Shown piece after piece: positions 12,178-24,521 of a DNA stretch of 64,000 bases. The notes beneath the pieces were generated by a model. It worked only from the letters and a program-made list of their open reading frames with translations, searched no databases and was not told the origin of the DNA. The stretch's first letter is position 1, and the number at the start of each line of letters is the position of its first letter. The position numbers were made by a program, and so were the translations under genes. Source of the DNA: Lepiota brunneoincarnata (Eukaryota; Basidiomycota; Agaricomycetes; Agaricales; Agaricaceae); contig JAEBUN010000023.1 of NCBI GenBank assembly GCA_023014365.1, forward strand, positions 186,001 through 250,000, read 5' to 3'.

Positions 12178-15100
12178 TCTACCCCCCCCTCAGGATCGCG
12201 GCGACTCGACATGATGGTTGGGAGTGGTTGGAATGGGATGGAACCGAACTGGAGAGCTCGTATGAAGTGTGGGGCTCCGGGGTGTTGCTCGTAGAATTTC
12301 TTAACGAGTTCCGGTGCACGTATGTCAGCCGAGTCTTCCCAGGAGTTATGTTCGCGACCGAAACCTCTCCATTTGATCAAAAATTTGAGTTTTCATCGTA
12401 CAAATCGGCTGTCTAGGATTTCTTCCACTTCCCACTCCTTCTCGTCGTCGATGACTACTGGATCGGGTGGTGGGGGTGGCTGTTGGGCTGGGAATGGGTC
12501 CTCTGGCGCAGGGAGAAGTTTTACGATGTTGAAGACTGGGTGGAGGCGTCGCATGGACTGGGGAAGTTTCAGGCGGTAGGCGTTGGCGCCGACCCGTCGT
12601 TCTACTGTATAGGGGCCTAGTCTGAGGTGTGACAGCTTCTTGGACGGTCGGGTGGTTTGAATATCACTCACGTCCAAGTAAACTCGGTCCCCGGGTTTGA
12701 AGGTAGGTGCTGGGGTGCGGCGTTGGTTGTAGTATCTCGCCATTTCGTCTTTAGACCGTACCAAGGCAGCTTTGGCTTCCTCCAGCGTCGCTTTCATCCG
12801 GTTAGTGAATTCGTTGACCGTTTCTAGACGAGAAGGTCGTTGGTGAGGTTCAAAGCCCATCCGGGGGTGTCTACCAGTGTCGAGAAGGAAGGGGGAGTGC
12901 TGGGTCGAGGCGTGGATATGATTATTGTGTTGAAATTTGGCCAGTGGGAGGAGATCTAGCCAGTCATCCTGCCTCTCGTTGACAAAGATCTGAAGGTATT
13001 GGTCTAATTCTTGATTAACCCTTTCCGTTTGACCATCTGCTTGGGGGTGCCATGCCGTCGTGCTCGCTACCTTAATTCCTAGCTTCCAGTAAAGTTCCTT
13101 GGTGAACTCTGCGACGAACTGGGGGCCTCTGTCGGACACTACCTGTTTGGGGAGACCATGTAGTTTCCATACGTTGTGCAGGAATAGCCGAGCGGCTCCT
13201 TCGGCCGTCACTGTGGTGTGTGTGGGGATGAAATGGGCTCGCTTGGAGGCCGAATCGACTACGGTCATCACGGCGTCATACCCAGCCGAAGGAGGAAGCT
13301 CTACAATAAAGTCAACGCTGATGGTATCCCATCGGGACTCGGGAATAGGCAAGGGGTGAAGTTCTCCAGTAGGGAGGTGACGGTGGGGCTTCGTTCTGAG
13401 GCATAAGTCGCATGTGGAGACATACTGACCTACGAAGCGAGACATCTGCGGCCACCAGTAGTTTCGGGAGACCAATTCGAGTGTCTTCCAACGACCTGCG
13501 TGCCCACCGACCGGGGAATCGTGGCAGAGGGCCACGATGCGGCGTCGGAGGTCGTTGCTGTTCGGGACGTAGATCCGGCCTCGGAATAATAGCAGTCCGT
13601 CCACATTAGACCACTCGGATGAGTGTACGGTTCTAGAAGAGGACTCCTTGAGCCTGCGGGCCAAATTCGCGACTGCCTCTTCTGCAGTCTCGGAGCGATT
13701 CCCTGCTCAGATGTCTCGTAGAAGGACTTGTTCTTTGCTGGCGGCTTGAATTCCTTCGAGGGCTCGGATCGCAAGCTTCTCCCTCGTCAAGAGGACGACA
13801 TCTTCGTTGTCACGATCTCCGGGGCCATGGTCTGCACGGTGGGACAACGCGTCGGCTTTCCCCATCGATTTACCCGGCCGGTGGTGAAGCTTGAAGTCAA
13901 AGCGAGCCAAGACGAGTGACCAGCGAGCTTGGCGGCGATTAAGTTTTTTAGCTGTCATGAAATACTCTAGGTTTCGGTGGTCTGACCAGACTTCCACGAC
14001 ATGGGGGGCGCCTTCTAAGAAGTGCCGCCATTCCTCGAGTGCTCGGATGATCGCCAGCATTTCCTTGTCGTGAATCTTGTAGTTTCGTTGTGCCTGGTCC
14101 AGGGATTTAGAATAGAATGCCACCGGGTGCCATTTACCTTCCTCCGACTGCTGAGAGAGTACCGCTCCAGTGGCAAAATCCAAACTGTCCGCTTCAAGCC
14201 GGAAGGGCAAGGAGGTGTCCGGCGAGGCGAGAACGGGCGCGGACGTGATTAGCTCCTTAAGGGTGGTGAAAGCGCTATGTTCTGGCTTTCCCCATCGCCA
14301 AGGAGTGTCCGATTTAGTGAGATCAAACAGAGGGTGGGCGTAGTGTGAAAAATCTTGGATAAAACGCCTATAGAAGTTCACGAAGCCCAGGAACGCCTGG
14401 ACCTCTCGCTTGTCTGTAGGCGTCGGCCACTCCTGTACTCCGGCGACCTTTACCGGGTCCATCTCCACCTTATTTTCCGAAATGACTAGCCCTAAGTACT
14501 CCACCCTGGTCTTCTCGAACTCGCACTTCTCCGGTTGGAGGTAGAGCCGGTGGCGGCGAAGTATCTCTAGAACGCGACGGGTAACTCTTCTATGTTCTTC
14601 TACGGTCCTTGTGAAGATAAGGATGTCGTCGAGATATACTACAACGACCCCTTCTGCGATGAGGTCCCTAAAGATATCGTTCATCATCGTCTGGAAAGTA
14701 GCGGGGCTGTTGGTAAGTCCGAAGAACATCACTAGAGGCTCAAAGAGGCCCCGGTTGGTGCGGAAGGCTGCTTTCCATTCGTCTCCGGGTTTAATCCGTA
14801 CGTTATTGAAACCCCAGCGAATATTGAGTTTGGTGAAATACTTGGCCCCTCGGAGTTGATTTACGAGCTCCGAGATGAGTGGGAGTGGGTATTTATTTTT
14901 CACCATGATTGCGTTAAGAGCTCGGTAATCTTGAACCAATCTGAGCGAGCCATCCTTCTTTTTAATAAAAAACACCGGAGAGGCCATGGGGGACTTTGAA
15001 GCACGGATTCTCCCGGTAGTTAAGTTCTCCTGAATGAAGGAGTCGAGTTCTGACTGTTCAGAGGGGGCCAGAGGGTATACCTTGCAGCCTGTAGGCGTCG

Positions 15101-16103
15101 CTCCCGGTATGAGCTCGATAGCATGGTCCCAAGCCCTTTGTTCCGGGAGAGAGTCAAAGGACTCTTTCTCGAACACGGAGGCGAAGTCACGGAGATACTC
15201 GGGAATGGGATCCAGTAGGCCGGAGATTTCAGGGGATGCCCGAGGAGGTTGCGAATTGCGGTGGAAGGCCTCCGCGAGTCTTTGGGAGGTAGTGCTGGTC
15301 GCTTGGATGAACTGGGGTTCCGGACGGAGAACGGTGGCCCAGATACGTTCGCCGTCTCCGGTCCCTCGTTCGGATTTTGGTTGAAGACCCGGGATCTCTT
15401 GAATCTCCTCCCAGTCGTCATCCGAGAGTGGATAAGGGCCTTCCGAGCACATCGAGATTGCTTTAATCTCAGCCTTCCGGAGCTTTCGTTCAGTTCTCAG
15501 CTGTTCCTTACACAGTGTGCAACACCTATCTGGGCATCGGGTCATCCTGACTTCACCTGTCTGCCAGTCTACTTCGGGGTTATGCTCCTTCAACCATGAG
15601 AAGCCGAGTAGTAAGTCTTGCTTTCCGAGCGATGTGACCGCCAAGGTGGTGCGCTCTGAGTGAGATTTGTAACGGAGAACTATGTCTAAGACCTCCGTAA
15701 TTGAACCTGCTTCGTTCTCGGTGCCATCAACGTTGAAGACGGGGATGGGCTGGGAAAGGGGGCGCGTGTTGAGATGATTTCTCTGTACGAAATTGCGGTC
15801 GACGAAGCAGCTTGTCGCCCTGCTGTCCAGGAGGGCCTGAGTGACCTTCCGTTCTGCTGTGTCCGTCGTTTCTAGCTCCACTGTCAGATGAAGCGACCGT
15901 GGAGACTCTGCTGAAGATATCTTGAACACCGGGGGCAAACGCCGCTCCCATTTCGGCCGTCTCAGTCGTTTAGGCAAGGAAGAGCTTAAAGGGGGTGTGT
16001 CTTGTACAGGGATCGGGTTTCGGGTAGGGACAGTGTCGTTTATTAGGTCTATGGGTAATACACTGTACCTACTCCCTGTGGGCGACCGGGGCACACTATT
16101 CAC
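12057..16103 (-). pseudogene. Element B pol polyprotein: protease, RT, RNase H, integrase, chromodomain
   Basis: One continuous minus-strand frame broken by only two stops, TGA at 13707-13709 and TGA at 12393-12395. It starts in the -1 frame at the end of gag. The order is: protease with ALLDSRATSCF near 15810-15840, where the usual DSG is DSR; RT with YLDD at 14625-14636; RNase H; integrase with the H-H-C-C finger (CDLC near 13405) and the core motifs VDF, SDRGPQF and QTERVNQELDQ; then a chromodomain (IKWRGF...NSWE) near 12300-12390. The last roughly 40 codons lie in the LTR. Both stops sit between conserved blocks, so the protein was intact recently. The chromodomain would guide integration to modified chromatin. 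Confidence 0.92.
12178..12191 (-). promoter_or_regulatory. Element B polypurine tract
   Basis: Read on the minus strand, GAGGGGGGGGTAGA lies immediately before the 3' LTR. This is the expected position and composition of the polypurine primer for plus-strand DNA synthesis. Confidence 0.8.
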
Positions 16104-17302
16104 CGACTGCCTGAGACAAAATCCGTCTCGTCTTCGCTTTCTCGATGTTCCGATGACCCTTGAGCTTCCACGATGTCTTTCTCGGCTAATAATTGCTGAA
16201 TCAGGGCTTCCCTCTCCTCCAAGTCTAAGAAGCGAACGTCGAAGCGCCTAGGGCATTCGGATTTGACGTGGCCCGGCTGGTGGCATCTGTAGCAGACTAC
16301 GGGTGTCGTCGTGGCCTTTCTGGTCACATCAATATCCATTGGGACGGGTTTGGTCGGAGTGGGGGTGACGTGGGCAAAGGAGCGGGCTGATGGAAAGGGG
16401 GTCGAAGTTGACGTGGCAAGGGGGGCGACAGGGGCAGATGTGAGGCGATAGGGGTTGGCGGAGGGCTTTGCTGAGGGTATTTGTGTCCGCCCCAAGGCTT
16501 GGAAGGCATCGTTGGCAGCTCGGTTCTGATCTATGAGCTGCGCTGCCTTGTACCAAGCCTCCGGAGCATTGTCCGAGGGTTGGTTGGCCGTCATCGTGGC
16601 TACTGCGGTCTGTATGGCCGGGCGGAGGCCTCGACGGAACTTGACAACGATGGTCTTGTCATCTTTGTACCCGGAGTCCGAGATAAGCTCTAGGAACTCG
16701 TCCAGGTAGTCTTCGATGTTCCTGTTTCGTTGGAAGTACTCTGTACCTTCCAGCCGATTGACAGCAGCTGCCTCGGAGTCCACGGGGAAGAAGTGCTTAC
16801 GGAATTCGCCTTGAAAGTCCTCCCAATCTAGGAACCTCTCTGCTCCTTGGTTCCTATCTTCCCACCGAAATATCTGATCCGTCCACTTAGCAGCACGCCC
16901 CTCTTTCATGAACGACATAGCCCAGAGTATCTTCTGCTGGTCCGAGGCGAAATGAGTCGGGCAGAGTCGTAGGTAAGTGTTACAAGAGTTCAAGAAGGCC
17001 CTCCCACGCGTTCGGTCACCCGAGAAGTCTGGTGGAGTCGCTGGTTTGACTTTTGAGGAGCGAGTGCATTGGGTAGAGGGAGGGGACGTGTCGGGGACGG
17101 GTGGAGTCGTGTCAGGAGCATTTGGGGTTTTTGGACGTTGGGAGAGTTCTTGAAGGGTGGTTTGAATCGACTGGATCACTTCCGTGAGGGCCAGCTCGGA
17201 GTCGGCCTGCCTAGTCATCACCGATGCCACGTCCTGCTGGAGTTGGGCAATCATAGCCAGAGGGTCTGAGGGCCCGTTCTCCGGTGCATTTTGCTGTGAC
17301 AT
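16100..17302 (-). CDS. Element B Gag protein, intact (400 aa)
   Basis: An uninterrupted 400-codon frame from an ATG at 17302. It has a glutamine-rich, probably coiled N-terminus (about residues 15-55), a Pro/Thr linker, a capsid-like helical domain in the middle (about 90-250), and one CCHC zinc knuckle, CYRCHQPGHVKSEC, at about residue 340. An acidic tail follows. The stop at 16100-16102 overlaps the start of the pol frame, which lies in the -1 frame, so pol is probably made by ribosomal frameshifting. Gag would form the virus-like particle and bind RNA. Confidence 0.93.
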   Translation of the reverse strand: MSQQNAPENGPSDPLAMIAQLQQDVASVMTRQADSELALTEVIQSIQTTLQELSQRPKTPNAPDTTPPVPDTSPPSTQCTRSSKVKPATPPDFSGDRTRGRAFLNSCNTYLRLCPTHFASDQQKILWAMSFMKEGRAAKWTDQIFRWEDRNQGAERFLDWEDFQGEFRKHFFPVDSEAAAVNRLEGTEYFQRNRNIEDYLDEFLELISDSGYKDDKTIVVKFRRGLRPAIQTAVATMTANQPSDNAPEAWYKAAQLIDQNRAANDAFQALGRTQIPSAKPSANPYRLTSAPVAPLATSTSTPFPSARSFAHVTPTPTKPVPMDIDVTRKATTTPVVCYRCHQPGHVKSECPRRFDVRFLDLEEREALIQQLLAEKDIVEAQGSSEHRESEDETDFVSGSR

Positions 17303-17436
17303 GAGTGAGAGACGAGGTTGGACGAGGGGAGAGAAGAGTGCTGAGTGTTAGGCTGCTACTGAGTCGAAAAACACGTTATGGACAGGGTAGGGCCTATGGA
17401 CACCGGACTGGTCTCGTTAGGGGGATCCTATTCTTC

Positions 17437-17898
17437 TGTTAGGGCAACCTGGAGGGTTCGGACAACTCAGGGAGCCGAAACGTCACTGCAGGGAAATCCT
17501 AAGTATTATTAATCTGTGAGCTAAGTAGGGAGTCCATACCTGCAGGGAAATCCTAAGAGAATAGGATGAGGGAACCCCTGCAGGCGAAAACTATGTATAT
17601 ACTTGACTTATATAATCAATATAAATTGAACAAGGCTTGACAGTGGTGTCTGGGTGTTGCACAAGGCCAGGTGTGATTAAAATGAGTGTGGGGAGTGAAG
17701 ATAACAGTCTGAAGTCTACAGGAAATGGGAGGAAGCAGGTGAGGGTTAAGGAGGGTGTAGAGGGTGAAGGGAGGGGTTTAACTGGGCAGTGAGGGGACCT
17801 CTGGTGCATTCTGGTTATGTTTGGGGTGTAAGCGTTTGAAAGGGGGGATGTACAGTGTGCTGGGAGGCTCAGGGGTGTTTGTGGATTGTCCCCTTACA
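17437..17898 (-). repeat. Element B 5' LTR (462 bp)
   Basis: The upstream LTR for this minus-strand element, with the same TGTTAGGGC...CCCCTTACA termini as 11716-12177. It holds the element promoter. I did not find a convincing tRNA primer-binding site between it and gag. Confidence 0.94.
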
Positions 17899-17903
17899 CA
17901 TTT

Positions 17904-19553
17904 GACTTGCCCACTCCACATGCATCCACATCTACATGCACTCAAACAGGCTTTGCCAAAGAACTAGCAGAACAACAAAGATTACAACACGAAAGAGAAT
18001 TAAAAGAACATTATGAACAAGAAGAAAAGGAACGAAAAAGAGCTGAAGAATATTGCACCAAAGTAAACCCACTAAATGATTTTGAACTTCAAAAGCTCAA
18101 ATATGCCCTCAAACAACCAAGAGAGCTTTCCCAATCTGAAGAAAACCTACTTACATGTCATGAATATGCAGTAGATCAAGGAAAACCTCCTCCAGTAGAC
18201 AACAACTCAGACATCTACATCACCGAAGACAACCAATCAGAACCCAAACCACAATCACCCACATTACCCACATCAGTACACCTCTTAGCCCTACCAGCAC
18301 CACCTGTACAACCACTGCAACCACCAACACCACTGCTGCTGCCACCTGGACAACTACAAATAATGGCTGCTGCACAAAACCCAAAGGAGTTAGGACTCCT
18401 CAAACCCATTGCCTTCAATAGAACCAGAAGACTATTTGAAGATTGGATCTTCCAATGCAAAGTTTACATGCTCACTAATGCAACCACATACAACAATGAC
18501 CTTGCTAGGACCCTATTTGTCCTCTTGACAATGCAATCAGGAGATGCCCAAGCATGGGCCAGACAATACCTCCACAAGAGGAACACGCAAACCCAACCAG
18601 GACAACCTATAGCAATGGAATCATGGGACAACTTCACTGCCCAGCTTAGAGCTGATTTCACCCTGGCAGACAAACATGCATATGCACATACCAGACTCCA
18701 GACCCTGCACCAAGCAGGTAAACCAATGACTGAGTTCAATGCTCAGTTCAAGGAACTTGTCCATCAATCCAGACTTAATGAAGATTGCACATTGATCGAT
18801 CTCTATTGAAAAGCAATTGATTGCCGCATTGCAATGAAGATCGACAAATCAGAGAACCCTCCGACAACTATCACTGCTTGGTATACCCAAGCCAACAAAC
18901 TCGATGATAATTTCTGCAGAATCAATGCCCTCTACAGCACCCCCAGGAACATGTTCCACCAAAGAAACCAATATCAACCCAATTGCAGACCAAGCCATCC
19001 AAACAACAATGTGCCCTATGCACAGTTTTACCAAAGGAGCAATGCTCCACAATTCACACCACACAACCCACATGCCATGGAAATAGACCATGCTGCAATA
19101 GAAGAAGGATTTGAAGATCCTTATCCCAAAATTCCACAACCGGAATATACCAAAGAAGACTCCACACAGGAACCATTGGAGTTAGATGCTGTTATCACTG
19201 GACAACAAATGAAATCATATCAAAACCAAGAATGCTTCCGATGCAGAGCTAAAGACCATTGGGTCAGTAAATGCCCACACCCACTGCCAGCCAGACGCTT
19301 CCCAGGAATGCACACCAACCCTCCTCACCCTGCGAGAAACCCCAACCGTCCCTTCCCTGGACAACAAAACACTCATCCCGGATTCCCAAACTGGAATGCC
19401 CAACAATCACTGCAATGCAAGTACTCCCTTGCTATTGCAGAAGTTGCATCTCAGATGCACCAAATGGTTGATGACCTCAACCCTGAACTCCAACAGGAAC
19501 TCCACTCTGCACTAGCTGAAGATCTGGAGATGCATCTCTTCCAGGATTTTTAA
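17904..19553 (+). pseudogene. Element A gag, 3' part with zinc knuckle
   Basis: This continues the frame of 11563-11715. A highly charged, probably coiled region rich in E, K, Q and R (17940-18060) is followed by a Pro-rich linker and a capsid-like domain (about 18390-18830, with words such as FEDWIFQC). A CCHC knuckle, CFRCRAKDHWVSKC, lies at 19233-19274. One in-frame TGA (18807-18809) sits between Y and KAI. The frame ends at TAA 19551. Length and layout are normal for a Gypsy Gag. Confidence 0.88.
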
Positions 19554-19571
19554 AATGGAACACAGACTGAT

Positions 19572-20007
19572 GTGCCCCTGCTCGTTCCCAAAAAGACATT
19601 TCTTACTCAGACAGACATTTTCTTGATAAACTCTGTACAATTACAACTATCCCCAAATAAACAATCCCTTTTCCTACCCATTGAGATTTGGAGTGAATGG
19701 ACATCAAAACCCATAGCCATCACTACCCTAATAGACTCAGGAGCTCAAGGGAACTTTATTTCCCACAAAGTTGTTGAATGACATGGTTATCAAACAAAAC
19801 AGCTGGACCAACCAATTCCCCTCAGCAATGTTGATGGAACTGGCAACCAACATGGCAAGATCCATGAATACATCAAAATCAAGACCATCATTGATGGAAG
19901 AGATTGCATGCTAGAAGTGTACATCACAAACACTGGTGAGAAGGATCTCATCATTGGATTTCCCTGGTTGGAACAATACAATCCCAACATCAACTGGAAA
20001 ACCAAGA
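19572..20007 (+). pseudogene. Element A protease region
   Basis: The aspartic protease has the catalytic word TTLIDSGAQGNF, with the active-site Asp codon at 19734. The family-typical IIGFPWLEQYNP follows and ends at the solo LTR insertion. TGA at 19779-19781 interrupts the frame just after the active-site block. The protease would cut Gag-Pol into mature proteins. Confidence 0.85.
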
Positions 20008-20391
20008 TGTTACCCAGGTTAGGGGTTCGCTCTTGAGTAGCACAGGGTTCAACACAGGATGTCTATACAGACTTGGTCCTGTCCTACTAAGCGTGACTTG
20101 GAGACGATGAAGCACTATAGTCCAGCCAGTTTAGAGGCAAAGAGTTATAGGAGGCAAGAACTTTATAACACTAAGATAAGGATACAAGGTATTGTACTGT
20201 ATCCTTATATACTTCTAAGTGTGGCTGTACTCCTACTATAATTATCCAGACCAGAGTAACTATGAGTCAGAGATAAGAAACACAAGGCATAACTAAGAAT
20301 AGTCCTTCTGATGTACACTACTGATGGTTTCATAGTGACATGGGAATATAAACTAAAAATAACTGTCCTTCTGATAAGACTTCTGATAACA
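20008..20391 (-). repeat. Solo LTR of the element A family, inserted into element A
   Basis: A 384-bp inverted copy of the A LTR, with TGTTACCC on the left and GATAACA on the right. It is flanked by CAAGA at 20003-20007 and 20392-20396, a perfect target-site duplication. Removing it and one CAAGA restores the pol frame, so this was a later insertion by a relative that then collapsed to a solo LTR. Confidence 0.92.
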
Positions 20392-20396
20392 CAAGA

Positions 20397-23147
20397 CATT
20401 CTCTTGGAAACCCCAAATTGACCACAAAGACTTCTCAAAACTCCTCAGAACCCTATGATGACCTGTTGAACTCAACTCCATTGCCATGGACATAATGGCT
20501 GGAAAAACCTCTCAACCTGAGGACAATCCTGAAGAATATGTCAACCTGTCAAATGTTGACCTTGACACCTTCTCTTGAGAGAGAGAAATGAACCCAATGC
20601 TTCTAACCCCATTAGAAGTAAACGCCAAAGCTACACATGCCACAATGCTCCACAATGAGCAACACAACCTGACAAAATTGGCAAACCAAAAAGGAAAACA
20701 ACCGGAATCAAACAAGGAACCACCTGAGATCCCTTGGAGATTTGCCCAATGGGCTAAAATATTCAACAAAAAAGCCTCTGAACAATTCCTACCATCAAGA
20801 ACATTCAATCATGAAATCGAACTAAAACTAGCATTTGAAGCAAAATTAATGAAACTTTATCAAGTGGCACCTGCCAAAGAAAAAGCACTAAAGGAATTCA
20901 TAGATGAAAACCTCCAAAAAGGGTACATCCACCCCTCAAAATCCCCTATGGCATCACCTTTCTTCTTTGTTGCCAAGAAAGGAGGAGACCTCCAACCCTG
21001 CCAAGACTATTGTTATCTCAACAATCATACGGTCAAAAATGCCTACCCAATCCCCATGATTTCCTCTATCATGGATAAACTCAAAGGAGCTAAGTACTTC
21101 ACTAAGCTCAATGTCCGCCTAGGATACAATAATGTCAGAATCAAAGATGGCGATCAATGAAAAGCAGCATTCAAGACTCCTATGGGTCTTTTCAAACCAA
21201 CTGTAATGTTTTTCGGACTTTGGAACAGTCCCATGACGTTCCAACACATGATGGACACATTATTCTCCAGAATAATGGAGAAAGGAGGAATCATCATCTA
21301 CATGGATGATATCCTAATCTACAGTAAAACCCAGGAAGAAACCAACCGACTTACAGAAAAAGTACTGCAAATACTGCAGGAAAATGATCTCTACCTCAAA
21401 ATGGAGAAATGCAAGTTCAACAAACAATGACTTGAATATCTCAGCATGATCATCATGCCAGATGAGATAAAAATGGACCCTGGAAAACTCAAGGGAGGGA
21501 ATAGAAGACTGGCTAGTGCCGAAAACAGTCTGACACATTTGGAAATTCATCGGATTCTGCAACTTCTACTGGAAATTCATCTGCAGCTACTCCCACCACA
21601 CCAAACCCCTTAACCAACTCCTATCCAAATCCAACAAGTTTGAATTGAAAGAAGAACAACAAAAAGTGTTTGAAATGCTCAAGAACAAATTCTTAAAAGA
21701 ACCGGTACTCCTCACGCCCAACTCCACAAAACCTTTCAAAATAGAAGCTGATGCTTCCAAGTTTGCATCAGGAGCTGTCCTGTACCAACATGACATCAAC
21801 AGAATATGGAAACCCATATCATTCTATTCAAAGACATTTGGACCAGCAGAATGCAACTATGACATCTACAATAGGGAACTCCTCGCTATTATCTGAGCCC
21901 TCAAAGAATGGCACCATTACCTCCTTGGCAGCCCCCATACATAATGTCCGCATCAGAACAGACCACCAAAACCTCACATACTGGCATAAACCTCAGAAAA
22001 TCAACCACTGACAAGCACGATGGGTCCAGACCCTCGCTGACTACAACTTTAAATTAGAACACATCCCAGGATCAAAGATCCCTGCACCAGATGCTCTATC
22101 AAGACATCCAGACCACATCCCTGATGAGGATAACAATAATGAAGATGTCACCATGCTTCCAAACAACCTCTTTGTCACCACAGCCAACATAGAAGATCAA
22201 AACCTGATCATGGTACTCCCAGAACACCTCTTTATCGCCACCATCAATATGGAACTACAAGAAAGAATCATGGAATCACCCAAATACGATGCTAGAACCA
22301 CCAAAGTGTTCAAACTCCTAAAAGAAACCCACCCTAATGCTGCTAATGAAGACTTTGGAACAGTCCCAACCTTGAATGGTCCATTCCACATGTTCCAAGA
22401 ATGTGTCATCATTCCAGAAGACCTCCAACTTAGATGCAATGTCATTGCAAGATACCATGACCACCCTACACATGGCCATCCTGGAGAACAGGAAATATAC
22501 CACCTTGCCAAGAAAGAAGTATATTGGCCAGGAATGTTGACATTCATAAAGAACTACGTCAAAGGCTGTCCAGAGTGTCAGCAACACAAGATCATACACA
22601 GACCGGATCATGCACCAACTCAACTGATCCCACTATCATCTTCCAGATGCCCATTTGCCCAAATCTCATGGGATCTTATCACCAGTCTACCGCCTAGCAC
22701 TGGCCATAATGCAATATTGTCTGTGGTGGACCATGGCCTTACAAAGGGGGTAATTTTCATCCCAACATCAGATCAATCAAACACTGATGACATCAGATGA
22801 CTATTAATAGAAAAAGTCTTCATTAGATTTGGATTACCCAATAAGATCATATCAGATTGAGACCCCAGATTTGCCGCCAATTTGCTCCGAGAGCTAGCCA
22901 AATGACTAAACATCCAACAAGCATTCTCAACTGCATACCATCCCCAGACAGATGGTTCTACTGAATGATACAACCAAGAAATCAAGACCTATCTTGCCAT
23001 ATACTGCACCAGGAACCCCCTTGATTGGTCAGAAACCCCCCCTATCGCCAAATTCACACACAACTCCAAAATACATACATGCCTCAAGGCAGAAATCCCC
23101 ATTCAAACTAATCATGGGATATAACCCTCTGCTGAAAAAGTAGAAAT
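20397..23147 (+). pseudogene. Element A pol: RT, RNase H, integrase core
   Basis: RT blocks include SPMASPFFF, TKLNVRLGYNNVRI and a YMDD catalytic box at 21296-21310. RNase H follows (IEADAS..SGAVL near 21750; FYSKTFGPAECNY near 21830), then the integrase zinc finger (HGHPG..., CPECQQHK near 22575) and core (DRD-type block near 22855, HPQTDG near 22945). In-frame stops are TGA at 21158, 21428, 21894, 22008, 22798, 22857, 22905 and 22966, often where CGA (Arg) or TGG (Trp) is expected. At least two 1-nt indels also shift the frame, near 21500 and 21930. The coding is cut at 23147 by a later insertion. Confidence 0.9.
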
Positions 23148-24281
23148 GTTCATGGATTTTTAATGTAGATAGAGGGCTTGTTTTCACTAAGCTTAGCCGA
23201 AATTCAATAAGCTTAAGCTAATACAAGCGATATGAGATAGATAATGAACAGTTTCGTCTAATAGGGTGTTCTGGGGGTGTGTTCTGACAGCAAAATTCAA
23301 GAGAGTAGTGTTTTTTTAGGGGTTAACAAACAGCCATTGAAGTTATCTTAGCTGTACAGTGCAACAATGAAAGGATAATCCCTGTCAATTCAAAGCATGG
23401 GGTCTCTGGTCTCTGGTCTCTGGTCGCTGAACTCTGTTCTCTGTCTCTGTCTCTGGGTTGGTTGACGACCAAAGAAATCACACTTAATGATGCACACTAA
23501 ATAGTCCTCTGACACTGTTCTTGATCACAGCTCACAGACTTGCATGTGGAAGTGGGGGTGAGACCTCTTGCTTCTCCACAAACAAGCACAACCATATTTA
23601 TATTGTTTAGATACATACAAGAGATAGTAAATATGAAATAGAAAACAATAAGCTTAATTGTTACAGGTACTGCAGAATATTTTGGAAGGTTCAGCAGCAT
23701 TTCTACCTTGCCCTGGGTTATGGGTTTTTCTCTGATTGACAAATGGCAATCCAGCCAGACATGTTCTGTGCTCATCTGCATTATTCTGCGTCCATGCAAG
23801 CATGTTTAAGCCTCTGGATCAATTATGATTGGAATGTATAGTGTATGGACAATCCCTTGATCCATTGTAATTAATCTCAGTTAGGCAATATGCTGAGGTG
23901 CTGGGACCCACAAAGCACTCATTAATTATGAGTCTTTGATATTTCTAGGGTTTTGGGCATTGGGTGTTGCCTTCTGAACATTGAACATTCCGTTCTGTGG
24001 TCCAGTCATTATTATTGGACTCGCTATAGGCATAATACACCTGAGACAGCTGCTGCTAGGTATATTCTTTTATGTTCAAACACATTTGGTTTCATCAGAA
24101 AACTGCTTGTAAGGTCCCTTGATGCAACCAGAGTATACTCAATAGGCTATGTAGAGTCCTGAATCCCTCTGGAGAGTGTTCTGATAGCTTGGTTCACTAA
24201 GCTTAGTGATAATGAGCTGGTTTGAACACTTTTGAGGCTTGAATATCCTTATTTTGGTCAAACTGGCTACCCCAGGACATA

Positions 24282-24492
24282 CAGTGACCCACAAAACCAT
24301 TCCGATGTTTTGTACTTTTGACTTAAAGTAGTAATAGCTCAGTAAATAAAATAGCCATATTTGTGAATATATTTATAAACATAGCCAAATATGTCATATC
24401 TGACTTTGCAAAGTTGCGTCATGTAATACTTCCAAATTAGGCAATTATGAATTTTGTAATCATTTTAAGTCATTGGAACAGTTTTGTCAATG
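24282..24492 (+). repeat. Tc1 left terminal inverted repeat (211 bp)
   Basis: Complementary to 25677-25887. It contains AT-rich words such as TTTATAAACATAGC and ends TTTTGTCAATG. Long repeats of this kind normally hold the transposase binding sites near the outer ends. Confidence 0.9.
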
Positions 24493-24521
24493 ACATATTA
24501 CACTAGGCTATCCTATTATTT

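Larger units (their letters stand above)
11716..17898 (-). mobile_element. Gypsy/Ty3 chromovirus element B, full-length and young
   Basis: A 6,183-bp element with two 462-bp LTRs, flanked by CATTT at 11711-11715 and 17899-17903. The LTRs differ at only about three positions. On the minus strand it encodes gag and pol, with pol in the -1 frame. It lies inside gag of element A, in the opposite orientation, so it is younger than A. It is near-intact but has two in-frame TGA codons in pol and an altered protease motif. Confidence 0.95.

Noticed and set aside
12100..16200. Several plus-strand ORFs of 60-116 codons over element B
   Set aside because: They are shadows of the minus-strand pol frame.
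18807..22968. TGA reassigned to Trp or Arg, which would make elements A, C and D intact
   Set aside because: Host genes here (dhc1, 53256-54875, the membrane proteins) end in TGA at conserved C-termini, and TGA replaces both Arg and Trp. C-to-T decay explains it better.
23399..23460. CRISPR-like array (GGTCTCT repeats)
   Set aside because: A short eukaryotic microsatellite without spacers.
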